The position numbers and the translations under genes are program-made. The notes beneath the pieces are model-generated. The model had not been told where the DNA came from. It saw only the letters and a list, made by a program, of their open reading frames with translations, and searched no databases. A stretch of 64,000 bases of DNA, taken from the NCBI RefSeq assembly GCF_900106695.1, contig NZ_FNMZ01000001.1, positions 1,364,001 through 1,428,000 of the forward strand. Direction: 5' to 3'. Positions 36,104-44,950 of this stretch are shown here, piece after piece; the stretch's first letter is position 1, and the number at the start of each line of letters is the position of its first letter. The stretch is from Albimonas donghaensis. GTDB lineage: Bacteria > Pseudomonadota > Alphaproteobacteria > Rhodobacterales > Rhodobacteraceae.

Positions 36104-36928
36104 ATGAAGACCCTCATCGGCGCGCTCGCTCTGTGCGCCCTCGCGACGGCCGCGGCCGCGCAGGACAAATACACCACCGGCGTCGACGGCACCTTCGCCC
36201 CCCATGCCTTCCCCAAGCTGGGCGGCGGCATCGAGGGCTTCAACGTCGATCTCGTCGAAGAACTGCGCACGCGCCTCGGCGCCGAGATCGAGCTGGTCGC
36301 GACCCAGTGGTCGGGCCTGCTGCCCGGCCTCGCCGCGGGCACCTACGACTTCATCTCCGCCCCCACCACGATCACCGAGGAACGGTCCGAGAACCTGCTC
36401 TTCACCGAGGGCTACCTGAACACCGACTTCCTGTTCGTGGTGAAGGCCGGGACCGAAGAGGTCACCGATCTCAAGCAGTTCGCCGGCAAGACCATCGCCG
36501 TGAACAAGGGCGCGGTCTATGACAGCTGGGCCCGCGGACTGGCCGACGAAATCGGCTGGACGGTCGAATCCTACGGCACCAACGCCGACGCCATCCAGGC
36601 CGTGCTTTCGGGCCGCGCCGTGGCGAACGTGGCCGGCAACACCGCCTCGGCCTGGGCCGCCAAGCAGAACCCGCAGCTGGAGATCTCCTATCTCCATTCC
36701 ACCGGCCTGGTCTGGGGGATGCCCCTGCGCAAGGACAGCGAAGCGCTGCGCCAGAAGCTGGAAACCGCCATCGAGTGCATGAAGATCGACGGCACCTTCG
36801 CCGAGATGCACGAGAAATGGTTCGGCTTCACCCCGCCCGAGGGCGCCGCCGCCGTCACCCCCCTGCCCGGCTGGGGCCAGCCCGGCTTCGCCGGCTATGT
36901 CGACGACGGCCACGAGCCGTCCTGCTGA
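36104..36928 (+). CDS. Polar amino-acid ABC substrate-binding protein (family 3)
   Basis: 274 residues, periplasmic. Signal peptide MKTLIGALALCALATAAAAQ (cleavage after AAA); the mature part carries the SBP_bac_3 blocks GFNVDLVEELRTRLG, APTTITEERSENLLFTEGY, GKTIAVNKGAVYDSW and the closing FAEMHEKWFG. AAGGAGG precedes the ATG. Head of the operon with the ATPase and two permease genes; a hairpin follows. Because the cluster degrades N-carbamoyl amino acids and hydantoins, one of these or the free amino acid is a likely ligand (inference). Confidence 0.92.
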   Translation: MKTLIGALALCALATAAAAQDKYTTGVDGTFAPHAFPKLGGGIEGFNVDLVEELRTRLGAEIELVATQWSGLLPGLAAGTYDFISAPTTITEERSENLLFTEGYLNTDFLFVVKAGTEEVTDLKQFAGKTIAVNKGAVYDSWARGLADEIGWTVESYGTNADAIQAVLSGRAVANVAGNTASAWAAKQNPQLEISYLHSTGLVWGMPLRKDSEALRQKLETAIECMKIDGTFAEMHEKWFGFTPPEGAAAVTPLPGWGQPGFAGYVDDGHEPSC

Positions 36929-36954
36929 TCGGTTCCCGCTGATCCGATCCCCAG

Positions 36955-36990
36955 GGCCGGTCCCCTCCCGTCGCGCGGAGGGGGCCGGCC
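36955..36990 (+). terminator. Hairpin after the amino-acid substrate-binding-protein gene
   Basis: A 14-bp stem with a single G-U pair (GGCCGGTCCCCTCC / GGAGGGGGCCGGCC) and an 8-base loop, 27 bases after the stop; no T-run. Same position and form as hairpins behind the other binding-protein genes here. Confidence 0.6.
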
Positions 36991-37047
36991 GACGCCGCGG
37001 GCGTCGCATTCCGTCGCCTCCCGTCGCCGCGCCTCCAGGACCGCCAG

Positions 37048-37785
37048 ATGACCCTCCCCATCCTCGAACTCGCCGGCCTTCGAAAATCCTTCGGAGAGCT
37101 TGAGATCCTCACGGGGATCGACCTGAAGGTGACCAAGGGCGAACTCGCCTTCGTCATCGGGCCGTCGGGCTCGGGCAAGTCGACCATGCTGCGCTGCTGC
37201 AACCTGCTGGAGCGCCCGACCTCCGGCGCGGTGATGCTGGAGGGGCGCAACATCGCCGCCTCCGGCGTGCGGCTCGACCCGGTGCGCCGGCGCATCGGCA
37301 TGGTGTTCCAGAGCTTCAACCTCTACCCGCATCTCGACGCGCTGGGGAATGTGAGCCTGGCGCTGCGCAAGTCGCTGAAACTGCCCCGCGCCGAGGCCGC
37401 CGAGCGCGCCGCCGCGGCGCTGGAGCGGGTGGGCCTCGCCGAGCGCGCCCGCCACCACCCCGCCCAGCTTTCCGGCGGCCAGCAGCAGCGCGTCGCCATC
37501 GCGCGCGCCATGGCGCTGGAGCCTGCGGTGATGCTGTTCGACGAGCCGACCTCCGCGCTCGACCCCGAGCTGGTGGGCGAGGTGCTGGCGGTGATGCGCG
37601 AGCTGCGCGAAGCCGGCATGACCATGGTCGTCGTCTCCCACGAGATGCGCTTCGCGCGCGAGGCCGCGGACCGGGTGATCTTCATGGACCAGGGCGCGAT
37701 CGTGGAGCAAGGGACCGCCGAGGAGATCTTCGGCGCCCCGAAAAGCTCGCGCCTTCAGGCCTTTCTCGCCCGGCAGGCCGCGTGA
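37048..37785 (+). CDS. Polar amino-acid ABC ATP-binding protein (GlnQ/HisP-like)
   Basis: 245 residues. Walker [17 protein letters not shown]-loop [12 protein letters not shown], signature [16 protein letters not shown], Walker [16 protein letters not shown]-loop VVVSHEM. Complete and typical of the family. Its stop overlaps the first permease gene start. Confidence 0.95.
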   Translation: MTLPILELAGLRKSFGELEILTGIDLKVTKGELAFVIGPSGSGKSTMLRCCNLLERPTSGAVMLEGRNIAASGVRLDPVRRRIGMVFQSFNLYPHLDALGNVSLALRKSLKLPRAEAAERAAAALERVGLAERARHHPAQLSGGQQQRVAIARAMALEPAVMLFDEPTSALDPELVGEVLAVMRELREAGMTMVVVSHEMRFAREAADRVIFMDQGAIVEQGTAEEIFGAPKSSRLQAFLARQAA

Positions 37786-38456
37786 TGGACTTTTCGGACG
37801 CTTTCCTGAACGCCACGGTGCTCCAGAAATACGCGCCCTCGATCCTGTCGGGGGTGTGGGTCACGCTGTATCTGTCGGCGATCATCGTCGTCGCCGGCAC
37901 CGCGCTGGGCCTGATCCTCGCCTGCATCCGCGCCTGCGGCTGGAAGGCGGTGAACTTCGTCATCATCGTCTATGCCGACATCCTGCGCGCGCTGCCGCCG
38001 CTGGTGCTGATCCTGATCGCCTATTTCGGGCTGCCGGGGGTGGGGGTGCTGTGGTCCTCGAACCTCGTGCTCTTCATCGTGCTGACCCTGATCCTCGCGG
38101 CCTTCGCGGAGGAGATCTTCTGGGCGGGCATCACGTCGGTCGGCAAGGGCCAGTGGGAGGCGTCGCGCTCCACCGGGCTGGGCTTCGCGCAGACGCTGTT
38201 CTGGGTGGTGCTGCCGCAGGGCGTGCGCATGGGCCTGCCGCCGCTGACCAACCGCGCCATCGCGGTGACCAAGATGACGGCGCTGGGATCGGTCATCGGG
38301 GTGCCCGACATCCTCAACCAGGCCACCACGGCGCAGAGCTTTTCGGGCAACGCCTCCCCCCTGACCCTGGCCGCGCTGGCCTATGTGGCGCTGTTCCTGC
38401 CCTTCGTGCTGCTGGCGCGCTGGCTGGAGACCCGCTTCGCCTGGAAGAGGACCTGA
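37785..38456 (+). CDS. Polar amino-acid ABC permease 1
   Basis: 223 residues, His/Glu/Gln/Arg/opine permease family. Five helices; EAA loop FWAGITSVGKGQWEASRSTGLGF-type (key residues GQWEASRSTGLG) near residue 125 and VLPQGVRMGLPPLTN. The ATG at 37785 shares its A with the upstream TGA; a GTG at 37782 is the alternative. Forms the heteromeric channel with the next gene's product. Confidence 0.93.
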   Translation: MDFSDAFLNATVLQKYAPSILSGVWVTLYLSAIIVVAGTALGLILACIRACGWKAVNFVIIVYADILRALPPLVLILIAYFGLPGVGVLWSSNLVLFIVLTLILAAFAEEIFWAGITSVGKGQWEASRSTGLGFAQTLFWVVLPQGVRMGLPPLTNRAIAVTKMTALGSVIGVPDILNQATTAQSFSGNASPLTLAALAYVALFLPFVLLARWLETRFAWKRT

Positions 38457-38460
38457 GCCC

Positions 38461-39126
38461 GTGGAACAGATCGCGCAGCAGTTCTTCAACCTCGACATCA
38501 TGAAGGCCAGCTTCCCCATGCTGATGGAGGGGCTCAAGATCACCTTCCTGCTGGTGCTGGTGGTGGTGCCGCTGGGGCTGATGGGCGGGCTTGTCGCCGC
38601 CATCGCCTCGGGGGCGAAATCCCGCTGGATCCGCTGGCCGGCCTACGCCTTCGTGGACTTCTTCCGCTCGATGCCGCCGCTGGTCCTGCTGATCGCGGTC
38701 TATGCGGGGCTGCCCTTCGCGGGCATCCGGCTCGACCCGTTCGCGGCGGTGGCGCTGGCCTTCCTGCTCAACAATTCCGCCTATTACGGCGAGGTCTACC
38801 GCGCCGGCATCGAAGCGGTGAGCCCGGGCCAGACCGAGGCCGCGCGCTCCACCGGCCTGTCGGCGCCGCAGACCATGGCCTATGTCGTCCTGCCCCAGGC
38901 GGTGCGCAACGTGCTGCCCGACCTGGTGTCGAACACGGTGGAGGTGGTGAAGCTGACCTCGCTCGCCTCCGTCGTGTCGTTGTCGGAGATGGTCTACCAG
39001 GCCGACATGGCGCGCTCGGTCACCTACAACGCCTCGCCGATCGTGCTGGCGGCGGGCGTCTACCTGGTCCTGCTCTGGCCCGTGGTCCGGCTGATCAGCC
39101 GCCATGGCCGCAAGATCGCATCCTGA
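38461..39126 (+). CDS. Polar amino-acid ABC permease 2
   Basis: 221 residues from a GTG start (VEQIAQQFFNLDIM), supported by AAGAGGA about 9 bases upstream and the absence of a suitable ATG before the first helix. EAA loop GQTEAARSTGLSAPQTM and VLPQAVRNVLPDLVS confirm the family. A 2 x 13-bp repeat follows the stop. Confidence 0.92.
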   Translation: MEQIAQQFFNLDIMKASFPMLMEGLKITFLLVLVVVPLGLMGGLVAAIASGAKSRWIRWPAYAFVDFFRSMPPLVLLIAVYAGLPFAGIRLDPFAAVALAFLLNNSAYYGEVYRAGIEAVSPGQTEAARSTGLSAPQTMAYVVLPQAVRNVLPDLVSNTVEVVKLTSLASVVSLSEMVYQADMARSVTYNASPIVLAAGVYLVLLWPVVRLISRHGRKIAS

Positions 39127-39133
39127 ACGAACA

Positions 39134-39159
39134 CCCAAGAACGCCACCCAAGAACGCCA
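39134..39159 (+). repeat. 2 x 13-bp tandem repeat after the permease gene
   Basis: CCCAAGAACGCCA occurs twice in tandem, 8 bases after the stop codon and just before the ribosome site (GGAGGAAG) of the carbamoylase gene. Confidence 0.85.
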
Positions 39160-39171
39160 CCGGAGGAAGAC

Positions 39172-40101
39172 ATGCGCGAGATCACCGTCGGCGGGGCCCA
39201 GATGGGTCCCATCCAGAAGGCCGAGAGCCGCGAGGCCGTCGTCGCCCGCATGATCGTCCTGCTGGAGGCGGCCGCGAAAAGGGGCTGCGACCTGGTCGTC
39301 TATCCCGAGCTGACGCTGACCACGTTCTTCCCGCGCTACTGGATGGACGACGAGGCCGAGATCGACGCCTGGTTCGAGCGCGAGATGCCCAACGGCGCGA
39401 CCAAGCCGCTGTTCGACCGGGCCAGGGAACTGGAGATCGCGCTCTGCCTCGGCTACGCGGAGCTGACGCCGGAGGGGGATCACTACAACACCCAGATCCT
39501 CACTGACCGCACCGGCGCCATCGTGGGGAAATACCGCAAGGTCCACCTGCCCGGCCATTCCGAATACGACACCGAGCGCGCCTTCCAGCACCTGGAGAAG
39601 AAGTATTTCCTGCCCGGCGATCTCGGCTTTCCGGTCTGGCGGAACATGGACGCCTGGATGGGCATGATGATCTGCAACGACCGCCGCTGGCCCGAATCCT
39701 GGCGGCTGATGGGGTTGCAGGGGGTGGAGCTGGTGGTCTTCGGCTACAACACGCCCTCGGTGAATTCCCAGATGGGGGGCGAGGGGCTGGAGAAGCGGCT
39801 TTATCACTCGGAGCTGGTGATCTGCGCGGGCGCCTACCAGAACGCGACCTGGGCCGTGGCCGTGGCCAAGGCGGGCGACGAGGACGGGCACCCGCTGATG
39901 GGCGGGTCGATCATCGTCGATCCCAACGGCTTCGTGGTGGCCAAGGCGCAGACCGAGGGCGACGAGCTGATCACCGCCGTATGCGACATGGACGCGACGG
40001 TGTTCGGCAAGGAGACGATCTTCGACTTCGCCCGCCATCGCCGGATCGAGCATTACGGCCCGATCACCGCGCAGACCGGCGTGAAGACGCCGGAGGCCTG
40101 A
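39172..40101 (+). CDS. N-carbamoyl-D-amino-acid hydrolase-type nitrilase-superfamily amidase
   Basis: 309 residues, cytosolic. The nitrilase triad is visible: Glu46 (VVYPEL), Lys123 (GKYRKVHLPG) and Cys168 (MMICNDRRWPE), at nearly the same positions as Glu47/Lys127/Cys172 of known D-carbamoylases, and the length matches (about 304-310). It would hydrolyse N-carbamoyl amino acids to amino acid, CO2 and ammonia, the step after hydantoinase. GGAGGAAG lies 5 bases before the ATG. Confidence 0.92.
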   Translation: MREITVGGAQMGPIQKAESREAVVARMIVLLEAAAKRGCDLVVYPELTLTTFFPRYWMDDEAEIDAWFEREMPNGATKPLFDRARELEIALCLGYAELTPEGDHYNTQILTDRTGAIVGKYRKVHLPGHSEYDTERAFQHLEKKYFLPGDLGFPVWRNMDAWMGMMICNDRRWPESWRLMGLQGVELVVFGYNTPSVNSQMGGEGLEKRLYHSELVICAGAYQNATWAVAVAKAGDEDGHPLMGGSIIVDPNGFVVAKAQTEGDELITAVCDMDATVFGKETIFDFARHRRIEHYGPITAQTGVKTPEA

Positions 40102-40119
40102 GCGCCGGAGGACTGAGAC

Positions 40120-40734
40120 ATGGACACCGATCTGCTCTCGCTCGACCCCAGGACGGTCTACAAGCTGCTCTGCGCCGTGGCGGTTCCGCGGCCGACCGCC
40201 TGGGTCACCACGCTGGGGGAGGACGGGACGGTCAACGCCGCCCCCTATTCCTTCTTCAACATCTTCGGGGAGCGCCCGGCGCTGGTGGTGCTGGGCTTGC
40301 AGCATCGCGAGGACGGGACGCCCAAGGACACCACCCGCAACATCACCCGCACCGGCGAGTTCGTGGTCAACATCGTGACGCCCGAGCTGAAGGACATCAT
40401 GGTCGAGACCGCCGCCGCCTACCCGCCCGAGCGGGGGGAGCCGGAGGCGGTGGGGCTCGACGTGGCCCCGTCCTCGCAGGTGGCCCCGCCCCGGCTGGCG
40501 GCGGCGCCGGCGGCGCTGGAATGCCGCAAGCTCACCTCGCTCAGCTTCTCCGCCCAGCGGGATCTGCTGATCGGCGAGGCGGTGGCGCTGCATACCCGCG
40601 ACGGGCTGCTGGACCCGGAAACCATGCGGATCGAGTGGGAGGGGCAGTTCCCCCTCGCCCGGCTGTTCGGGGACCGCTACGCTCGGCTGGTGGAGATCGA
40701 GCCCGCCCCGATCCCGGCCCCGAAACCGCTCTGA
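40120..40734 (+). CDS. Flavin reductase-like (FMN-binding split-barrel) protein
   Basis: 204 residues with the flavin_reduct/DIM6 features PRPTAWVTTLGEDGTVNAAPYSFFN and NITRTGEFVVNIV (flavin-binding region of the split barrel). It binds FMN and may supply reduced flavin or be an oxidoreductase itself. No flavin-dependent monooxygenase partner is encoded nearby, so its role in hydantoin breakdown is unclear. Confidence 0.85.
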   Translation: MDTDLLSLDPRTVYKLLCAVAVPRPTAWVTTLGEDGTVNAAPYSFFNIFGERPALVVLGLQHREDGTPKDTTRNITRTGEFVVNIVTPELKDIMVETAAAYPPERGEPEAVGLDVAPSSQVAPPRLAAAPAALECRKLTSLSFSAQRDLLIGEAVALHTRDGLLDPETMRIEWEGQFPLARLFGDRYARLVEIEPAPIPAPKPL

Positions 40735-40811
40735 CCGGCCCCGCCGATCAGACGATCTGACGACCTGACCAGACCAGACCCGAACCAGAAAAACGGCCCC
40801 GGAGGATCCCC

Positions 40812-41771
40812 ATGCCGCTCATCGACCGCAACACACGCGGCGTCTACGTCATCGCCGCCACCCCTTTCGCCGATGACGGCGCGCTGGATCTCGGCTCCAT
40901 CGACACGCTGGTCGACGCCTATGTCGAGGCCGGCTGCGACGGCATGACCATCCTCGGCGTGATGGGCGAGGCGCCCAAGCTGTCGCCCGAGGAAAGCCGC
41001 GCCGCCATCGCCCGCTTCATGGCCCGCGCGCCGAAGGATTTCGGGACCATCGTCGGGGTCTCGGCGCCCGGCACCGACAACCTCGTCCGGCTCGCCCACT
41101 CGGCGATGGAGGCCGGGGCCGCCGGCGTCATGGTCGCCCCGATCCCCGGCCTTGCGCTGGAGGCGGCGCTGGTCGGCTATTACGCCCAGGTCTGCGAAGC
41201 GCTGGGGCCGGACGTTCCCGTGGTCTTCCAGGATTATCCGCAGCTGACCGGGGTGAAGGTCGCCGCCTCCACCATCCTGCGCCTGACCCGCGATTATCCG
41301 CAGATCGTCATGCTCAAGCATGAGGACTGCCCGGGCCTGTCGAAGCTTCAGGCGGTGCGCGAGGGGTCGGGGACCGCCGACACGCCGCGCCTGTCGATCC
41401 TGTGCGGCAATGGCGGGATCTACCTGCCGCAGGAATTGCAGCGCGGGGCCGACGGCGCCATGACCGGCTTCGCCTGGCCGGAAATGCTGGTCGATGTCTG
41501 CCGCCTGCACCATGCGGGCAAGGTCGACGAGGCCGAGGACCTGTTCGACGCCTGGCTGCCCCTGATCCGGCACGAGCAGCAGCCCGGCATCGGCATCGCG
41601 CTGCGCAAGGAGGCGCTGAAGCGCCGCGGCGCGATCAAGTCCGCGAAGATCCGCGCGCCGGGGCCGAGCCTGTCGGCGGCCGATCTCGCCGAACTCACCC
41701 GCCTGATCGCGCGCACCGAGGCCCGCGTCGCCGCGATCGGCGGCCGCACCGGAGGAAAACTCGCCGCATGA
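40812..41771 (+). CDS. Dihydrodipicolinate synthase (DapA) family lyase
   Basis: 319 residues, (beta/alpha)8 aldolase of the DapA/N-acetylneuraminate lyase superfamily. Schiff-base Lys in IVMLKHEDCPG (about residue 170) and the Tyr in VVFQDYPQLTG are present. The usual GTTGE substrate loop reads VMGEAPKLSPEE, so it is not a standard DapA; it probably cleaves or forms a 2-oxo-acid adduct in this pathway. Its stop overlaps the hydantoinase start. Confidence 0.88.
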   Translation: MPLIDRNTRGVYVIAATPFADDGALDLGSIDTLVDAYVEAGCDGMTILGVMGEAPKLSPEESRAAIARFMARAPKDFGTIVGVSAPGTDNLVRLAHSAMEAGAAGVMVAPIPGLALEAALVGYYAQVCEALGPDVPVVFQDYPQLTGVKVAASTILRLTRDYPQIVMLKHEDCPGLSKLQAVREGSGTADTPRLSILCGNGGIYLPQELQRGADGAMTGFAWPEMLVDVCRLHHAGKVDEAEDLFDAWLPLIRHEQQPGIGIALRKEALKRRGAIKSAKIRAPGPSLSAADLAELTRLIARTEARVAAIGGRTGGKLAA

Positions 41772-43228
41772 CCTACGACCTCGTCATCAAGGGCGGCACG
41801 GTCGCCACCGCCTCCGATACCTTCCGGTCGGATGTGGGGATCAGGGACGGCAAGATCGTCGCGCTGGGGCTGGGGCTGGAGGCGCCGGACGTGATCGACG
41901 CGACCGGCAAGCTGGTGCTGCCCGGCGGGATCGAGGCGCATTGCCATATCGCGCAGGAAAGCTCCTCGGGCGGGATGTCGTCGGACGATTACTGGACCGG
42001 CTCCGTCTCCGCCGCCTTCGGGGGGAATTCCTCCTTCGTGCCCTTCGCCGCCCAGCATCGCGGCATGGGCGTGACCGAGACGCTGGAAATCTACGACGGC
42101 CGCGCCGCGCCCAACTCGGTCATCGACTACGGCTACCACCTGATCATCTCGGACCCGACCGAGACGGTGCTGAAGGACGAGCTCCCCGCCGCCTTCGCCC
42201 GCGGCGTGACCTCCTTCAAGGTCTTCATGACCTATGAGAAGACCCGGATCGACGACCGCCAGTTCCTCGACATCCTGACGGTGGCCAAGACCCATGGCGC
42301 GGTCACCATGGTCCATGCCGAGAACCACGGCATGATCCAGTGGATGGTGGAGCGGCTGGAGGCCGGCGGCCATACCGAGCCGCGCTATCACGCCCCCTCC
42401 CACCCCGCGATCGCGGAGGCGGAAGCCATCTACCGCGCCACCTCGCTGGCGCGGCTGGTGGATACGCCGCTGGTCATCGTCCATGTCTCCACCCCCGAAG
42501 GCGCGCGGATCGTGCGCGACGCGCGGGCCGAGGGGGCCAAGGTCTTCGGCGAGTCCTGCCCCCAGTATTTCTTCCTGACCCGCGACGATCTCGACCGGCC
42601 GGGGATGGAGGGGGCGAAATACATGTGCTCGCCCCCCCTGCGCGACACGGCCACCCAGGAGGTGCTGTGGAAGCATCTTCAGACCGGCACGTTCACGCTG
42701 TGGTCGTCGGATCACGCGCCCTACCGCTATGACGAGACGGGCAAGCTTGCCAACGGCCCGGAGGCGCCCTTCAAATCCATCGCCAACGGCATGCCCGGCA
42801 TCGCCCTGCGCCTGCCGCTGCTGTTCTCCGAAGGGGTGGGAAAGGGGCGCATCACGCTCAACGACTTCGTGGCGCTGTCCGCGACCAACGCCGCCAAGCT
42901 TTACGGGATGCACCCGACCAAGGGCACGATCTGCGTGGGCGCGGATGCGGATATCGCGATCTGGGATCCGGACCTGAAAAAGACCGTGACCGTCGCCGAT
43001 CAGCACGACAACATGAACTACACCCCGTTCGAGGGGATGGAGCTGACCGGCTTTCCCGTCACCGTGCTCAACCGCGGCCGTCGGATCGTGGAGGGCGGGG
43101 AGCTGAAGGCCGAGCGCGGCTCGGGTCGCTTCATGGCCCGCAACACCGCGGACATGACCGGCCGCCCCGGCGCCACGGTCCCCGAACTGGACCCGGCCAC
43201 CAATTTCGGCGCGAGGATCGCCCCATGA
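41768..43228 (+). CDS. Hydantoinase / dihydropyrimidinase
   Basis: 486 residues, cyclic-amide hydrolase opening hydantoin or dihydropyrimidine rings to N-carbamoyl amino acids. Ligands of the binuclear metal site: LPGGIEAHCHI (HxH), the carboxylated Lys in GVTSFKVFMTYEKT, VHAENHG, VIVHVSTPEG, and Asp in WSSDHAPY. The HxH reads AHCH rather than the common DPHTH/DVHTH. ATG 41768 overlaps the DapA-like stop and the TGA overlaps the racemase start. Confidence 0.93.
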   Translation: MTYDLVIKGGTVATASDTFRSDVGIRDGKIVALGLGLEAPDVIDATGKLVLPGGIEAHCHIAQESSSGGMSSDDYWTGSVSAAFGGNSSFVPFAAQHRGMGVTETLEIYDGRAAPNSVIDYGYHLIISDPTETVLKDELPAAFARGVTSFKVFMTYEKTRIDDRQFLDILTVAKTHGAVTMVHAENHGMIQWMVERLEAGGHTEPRYHAPSHPAIAEAEAIYRATSLARLVDTPLVIVHVSTPEGARIVRDARAEGAKVFGESCPQYFFLTRDDLDRPGMEGAKYMCSPPLRDTATQEVLWKHLQTGTFTLWSSDHAPYRYDETGKLANGPEAPFKSIANGMPGIALRLPLLFSEGVGKGRITLNDFVALSATNAAKLYGMHPTKGTICVGADADIAIWDPDLKKTVTVADQHDNMNYTPFEGMELTGFPVTVLNRGRRIVEGGELKAERGSGRFMARNTADMTGRPGATVPELDPATNFGARIAP

Positions 43229-43902
43229 CCCCCTCCCCTTCCGTTCCCGGCCCCATCCTGCTGGTGAACCCCAATTCCAACGAGGCGGTGACCGAGGGGA
43301 TGCGCGACGCCGTCGCCGCGCTGGCCTTTCCCGGCGCGCCGGCGCTGGATTGCCTGACGCTGGCCGAAGGCCCCTTCGGGGTGCAGACGCAGGTGGAGAG
43401 CGACCAGGTGGTGATCCCGCTGGCGAACCTGGTCAAGTCGCGGCCCGACGCCTCGGGCTTCGTGATCTGCTGCTATTCGGACCCGGGCATCGACGCCTGC
43501 CGGTCGGTCGCCGCCTGCCCGGTCTTCGGCATCCAGGAATGCGGCGTGCTGGCCGCCATGGCCCGCGCCGACCGGTTCGGGGTCATCGCCATCGCCGAAC
43601 CCTCCGTGCGTCGCCATCGGCTCTACATGCGCCGCATGGGCGTGCTGGACCGGCTGGCGGGCGAGATTCCCCTGAACATGACCGTGGCCGAGTCCCATTC
43701 CGGCGAAGGGACTTTCGCCAGGCTGGAGGAGGTCGGCGGCCAGCTGATCGCCCAGGGTTCCGAGGCCATCGTGCTGGGCTGCGCCGGCATGGCCCGCCAT
43801 CGCAAGGGGCTGGAGGACCGGCTGGGCGTGCCGGTGATCGACCCGGTGCAGGCCGCCGCCGCCATGGCGCTGACCACCGCCATGCTGCGCGCCGCCGCCT
43901 GA
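43225..43902 (+). CDS. Asp/Glu/hydantoin racemase
   Basis: 225 residues. Two catalytic cysteines of the cofactor-independent racemase fold are seen: VICCYSDPGIDA (about residue 85) and LGCAGMARH (about residue 190). N-terminal LLVNPNSNEAVTEGM is typical of hydantoin racemases. It would interconvert 5-substituted hydantoin enantiomers so that the stereoselective hydantoinase/carbamoylase pair can use the whole racemate. ATGA overlap with the hydantoinase gene. Confidence 0.92.
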   Translation: MTPSPSVPGPILLVNPNSNEAVTEGMRDAVAALAFPGAPALDCLTLAEGPFGVQTQVESDQVVIPLANLVKSRPDASGFVICCYSDPGIDACRSVAACPVFGIQECGVLAAMARADRFGVIAIAEPSVRRHRLYMRRMGVLDRLAGEIPLNMTVAESHSGEGTFARLEEVGGQLIAQGSEAIVLGCAGMARHRKGLEDRLGVPVIDPVQAAAAMALTTAMLRAAA

Positions 43903-43919
43903 CGGGCGCGGGCCGCTCC

Positions 43920-43937
43920 ATGAAGATCGCCGGATGA
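43920..43937 (+). CDS. 5-codon minigene overlapping the LysR start
   Basis: MKIAG followed by a TGA that overlaps the LysR ATG (ATGA). The 14 bases from this ATG resemble the 14 bases from the LysR ATG (11 of 14 identical), suggesting a local duplication of the start region. No ribosome site is evident. Confidence 0.2.
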   Translation: MKIAG

Positions 43938-44851
43938 AAATCGAGCGCCGCAACGACCTGTCCCTGCGCCTGCTGGAAGTGTTCGGCGCGGTGATGCAGC
44001 ACCAGACCACGGTGCGCTCGGCCGAGGCGCTGGGGATCTCGCAGCCCGCCGTCTCCACCGCCATCAAGGCGCTGGAGGCGCAGGTGGGCTTCGCCCTGTT
44101 CGAGCGGCGCAACCGCCGGATCCTGCCCACCGAGGAGGCGCTGGACCTCTACCGCGAGGTCGAGCCGATCTTCGCCATGCTCCGCTCCGTCGAGGGGCGG
44201 GTGCGCGACCTGCGGGCCGGGGCGGCGGGCAAGCTGCGGATCATGGCGACGCCGCCGCTGGGGCACTCGCTGGCGCCGGTGGCGCTGAAGCGGTTCCTGG
44301 ACGCGCGGCCCAACGTGGTGATCGACTTCGACGTGCGGCGGGCGGAGACGGTGGCCGAGTCGGTCGCCGTCGGCGCCGCGGACATCGGCCTGGTGCTGCT
44401 GGCCGCGCCCCGCTCCGGCGTCGAGATCGAGGAGATCGCGGACGCCGACATGGTGGCGCTGATCCCGCCCACGCACCCGCTGGCGGCGCGCGACGCCATC
44501 GCCCCGCCCGAGGCCGCGGCGGCCGGCTTCGTCGGCCTGCATACCGGGTCCCGCCTGGGCGAGATCCTGCGGGAATCCTTCCGCTCCGCCGGCACGCCCT
44601 ACGCGCCGCGGGTCGAGGTCCGCTATTGCCATACCGCCGCCGTGCTGGCCCAGGCCGGGCTGGGCGTGGCGGTGGTCGATCGCTACACCGCCGGCTTCAT
44701 GCAGGGGCCCGACCTGGTGCAGCGGCGGTTCCGGCCCGCGATCTCGGCGCCCTGCTGCCTGCTGACCCGGGCCGACGCGCCCGTCTCCCAGCTCACCCGC
44801 CATTTCGCCGACGACATCCGCGCGGCCGTGCGCGCCGACGCCGCGCGATGA
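43934..44851 (+). CDS. LysR-family transcriptional regulator
   Basis: 305 residues. N-terminal winged helix LRLLEVFGAVMQHQTTVRSAEALGISQPAVSTAIKALE (in part; ISQPAVS is the recognition helix) and a C-terminal PBP2-like effector domain from about residue 92. It is co-directional, 31 bases after the racemase gene, so it is probably cotranscribed with and controls the hydantoin cluster. The start carries a near-duplicate ATG 14 bases upstream. Confidence 0.93.
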   Translation: MKIERRNDLSLRLLEVFGAVMQHQTTVRSAEALGISQPAVSTAIKALEAQVGFALFERRNRRILPTEEALDLYREVEPIFAMLRSVEGRVRDLRAGAAGKLRIMATPPLGHSLAPVALKRFLDARPNVVIDFDVRRAETVAESVAVGAADIGLVLLAAPRSGVEIEEIADADMVALIPPTHPLAARDAIAPPEAAAAGFVGLHTGSRLGEILRESFRSAGTPYAPRVEVRYCHTAAVLAQAGLGVAVVDRYTAGFMQGPDLVQRRFRPAISAPCCLLTRADAPVSQLTRHFADDIRAAVRADAAR

Positions 44852-44950
44852 CGCGGGATTTCGCGGCTTGGCGCGGCGGGCCGGCTGGGGAATAGTCGCG
44901 GCCTGCGCCCCGCCCTCCCTGCGCCCCCGCCGTCCGAGGACCTCGATTTC

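Noticed and set aside
40735-40811. Repeated CTGACC/CAGACC pattern after the flavin reductase gene as another stop-codon repeat
   Set aside because: Units are irregular and do not include the stop codon in a clear tandem copy.
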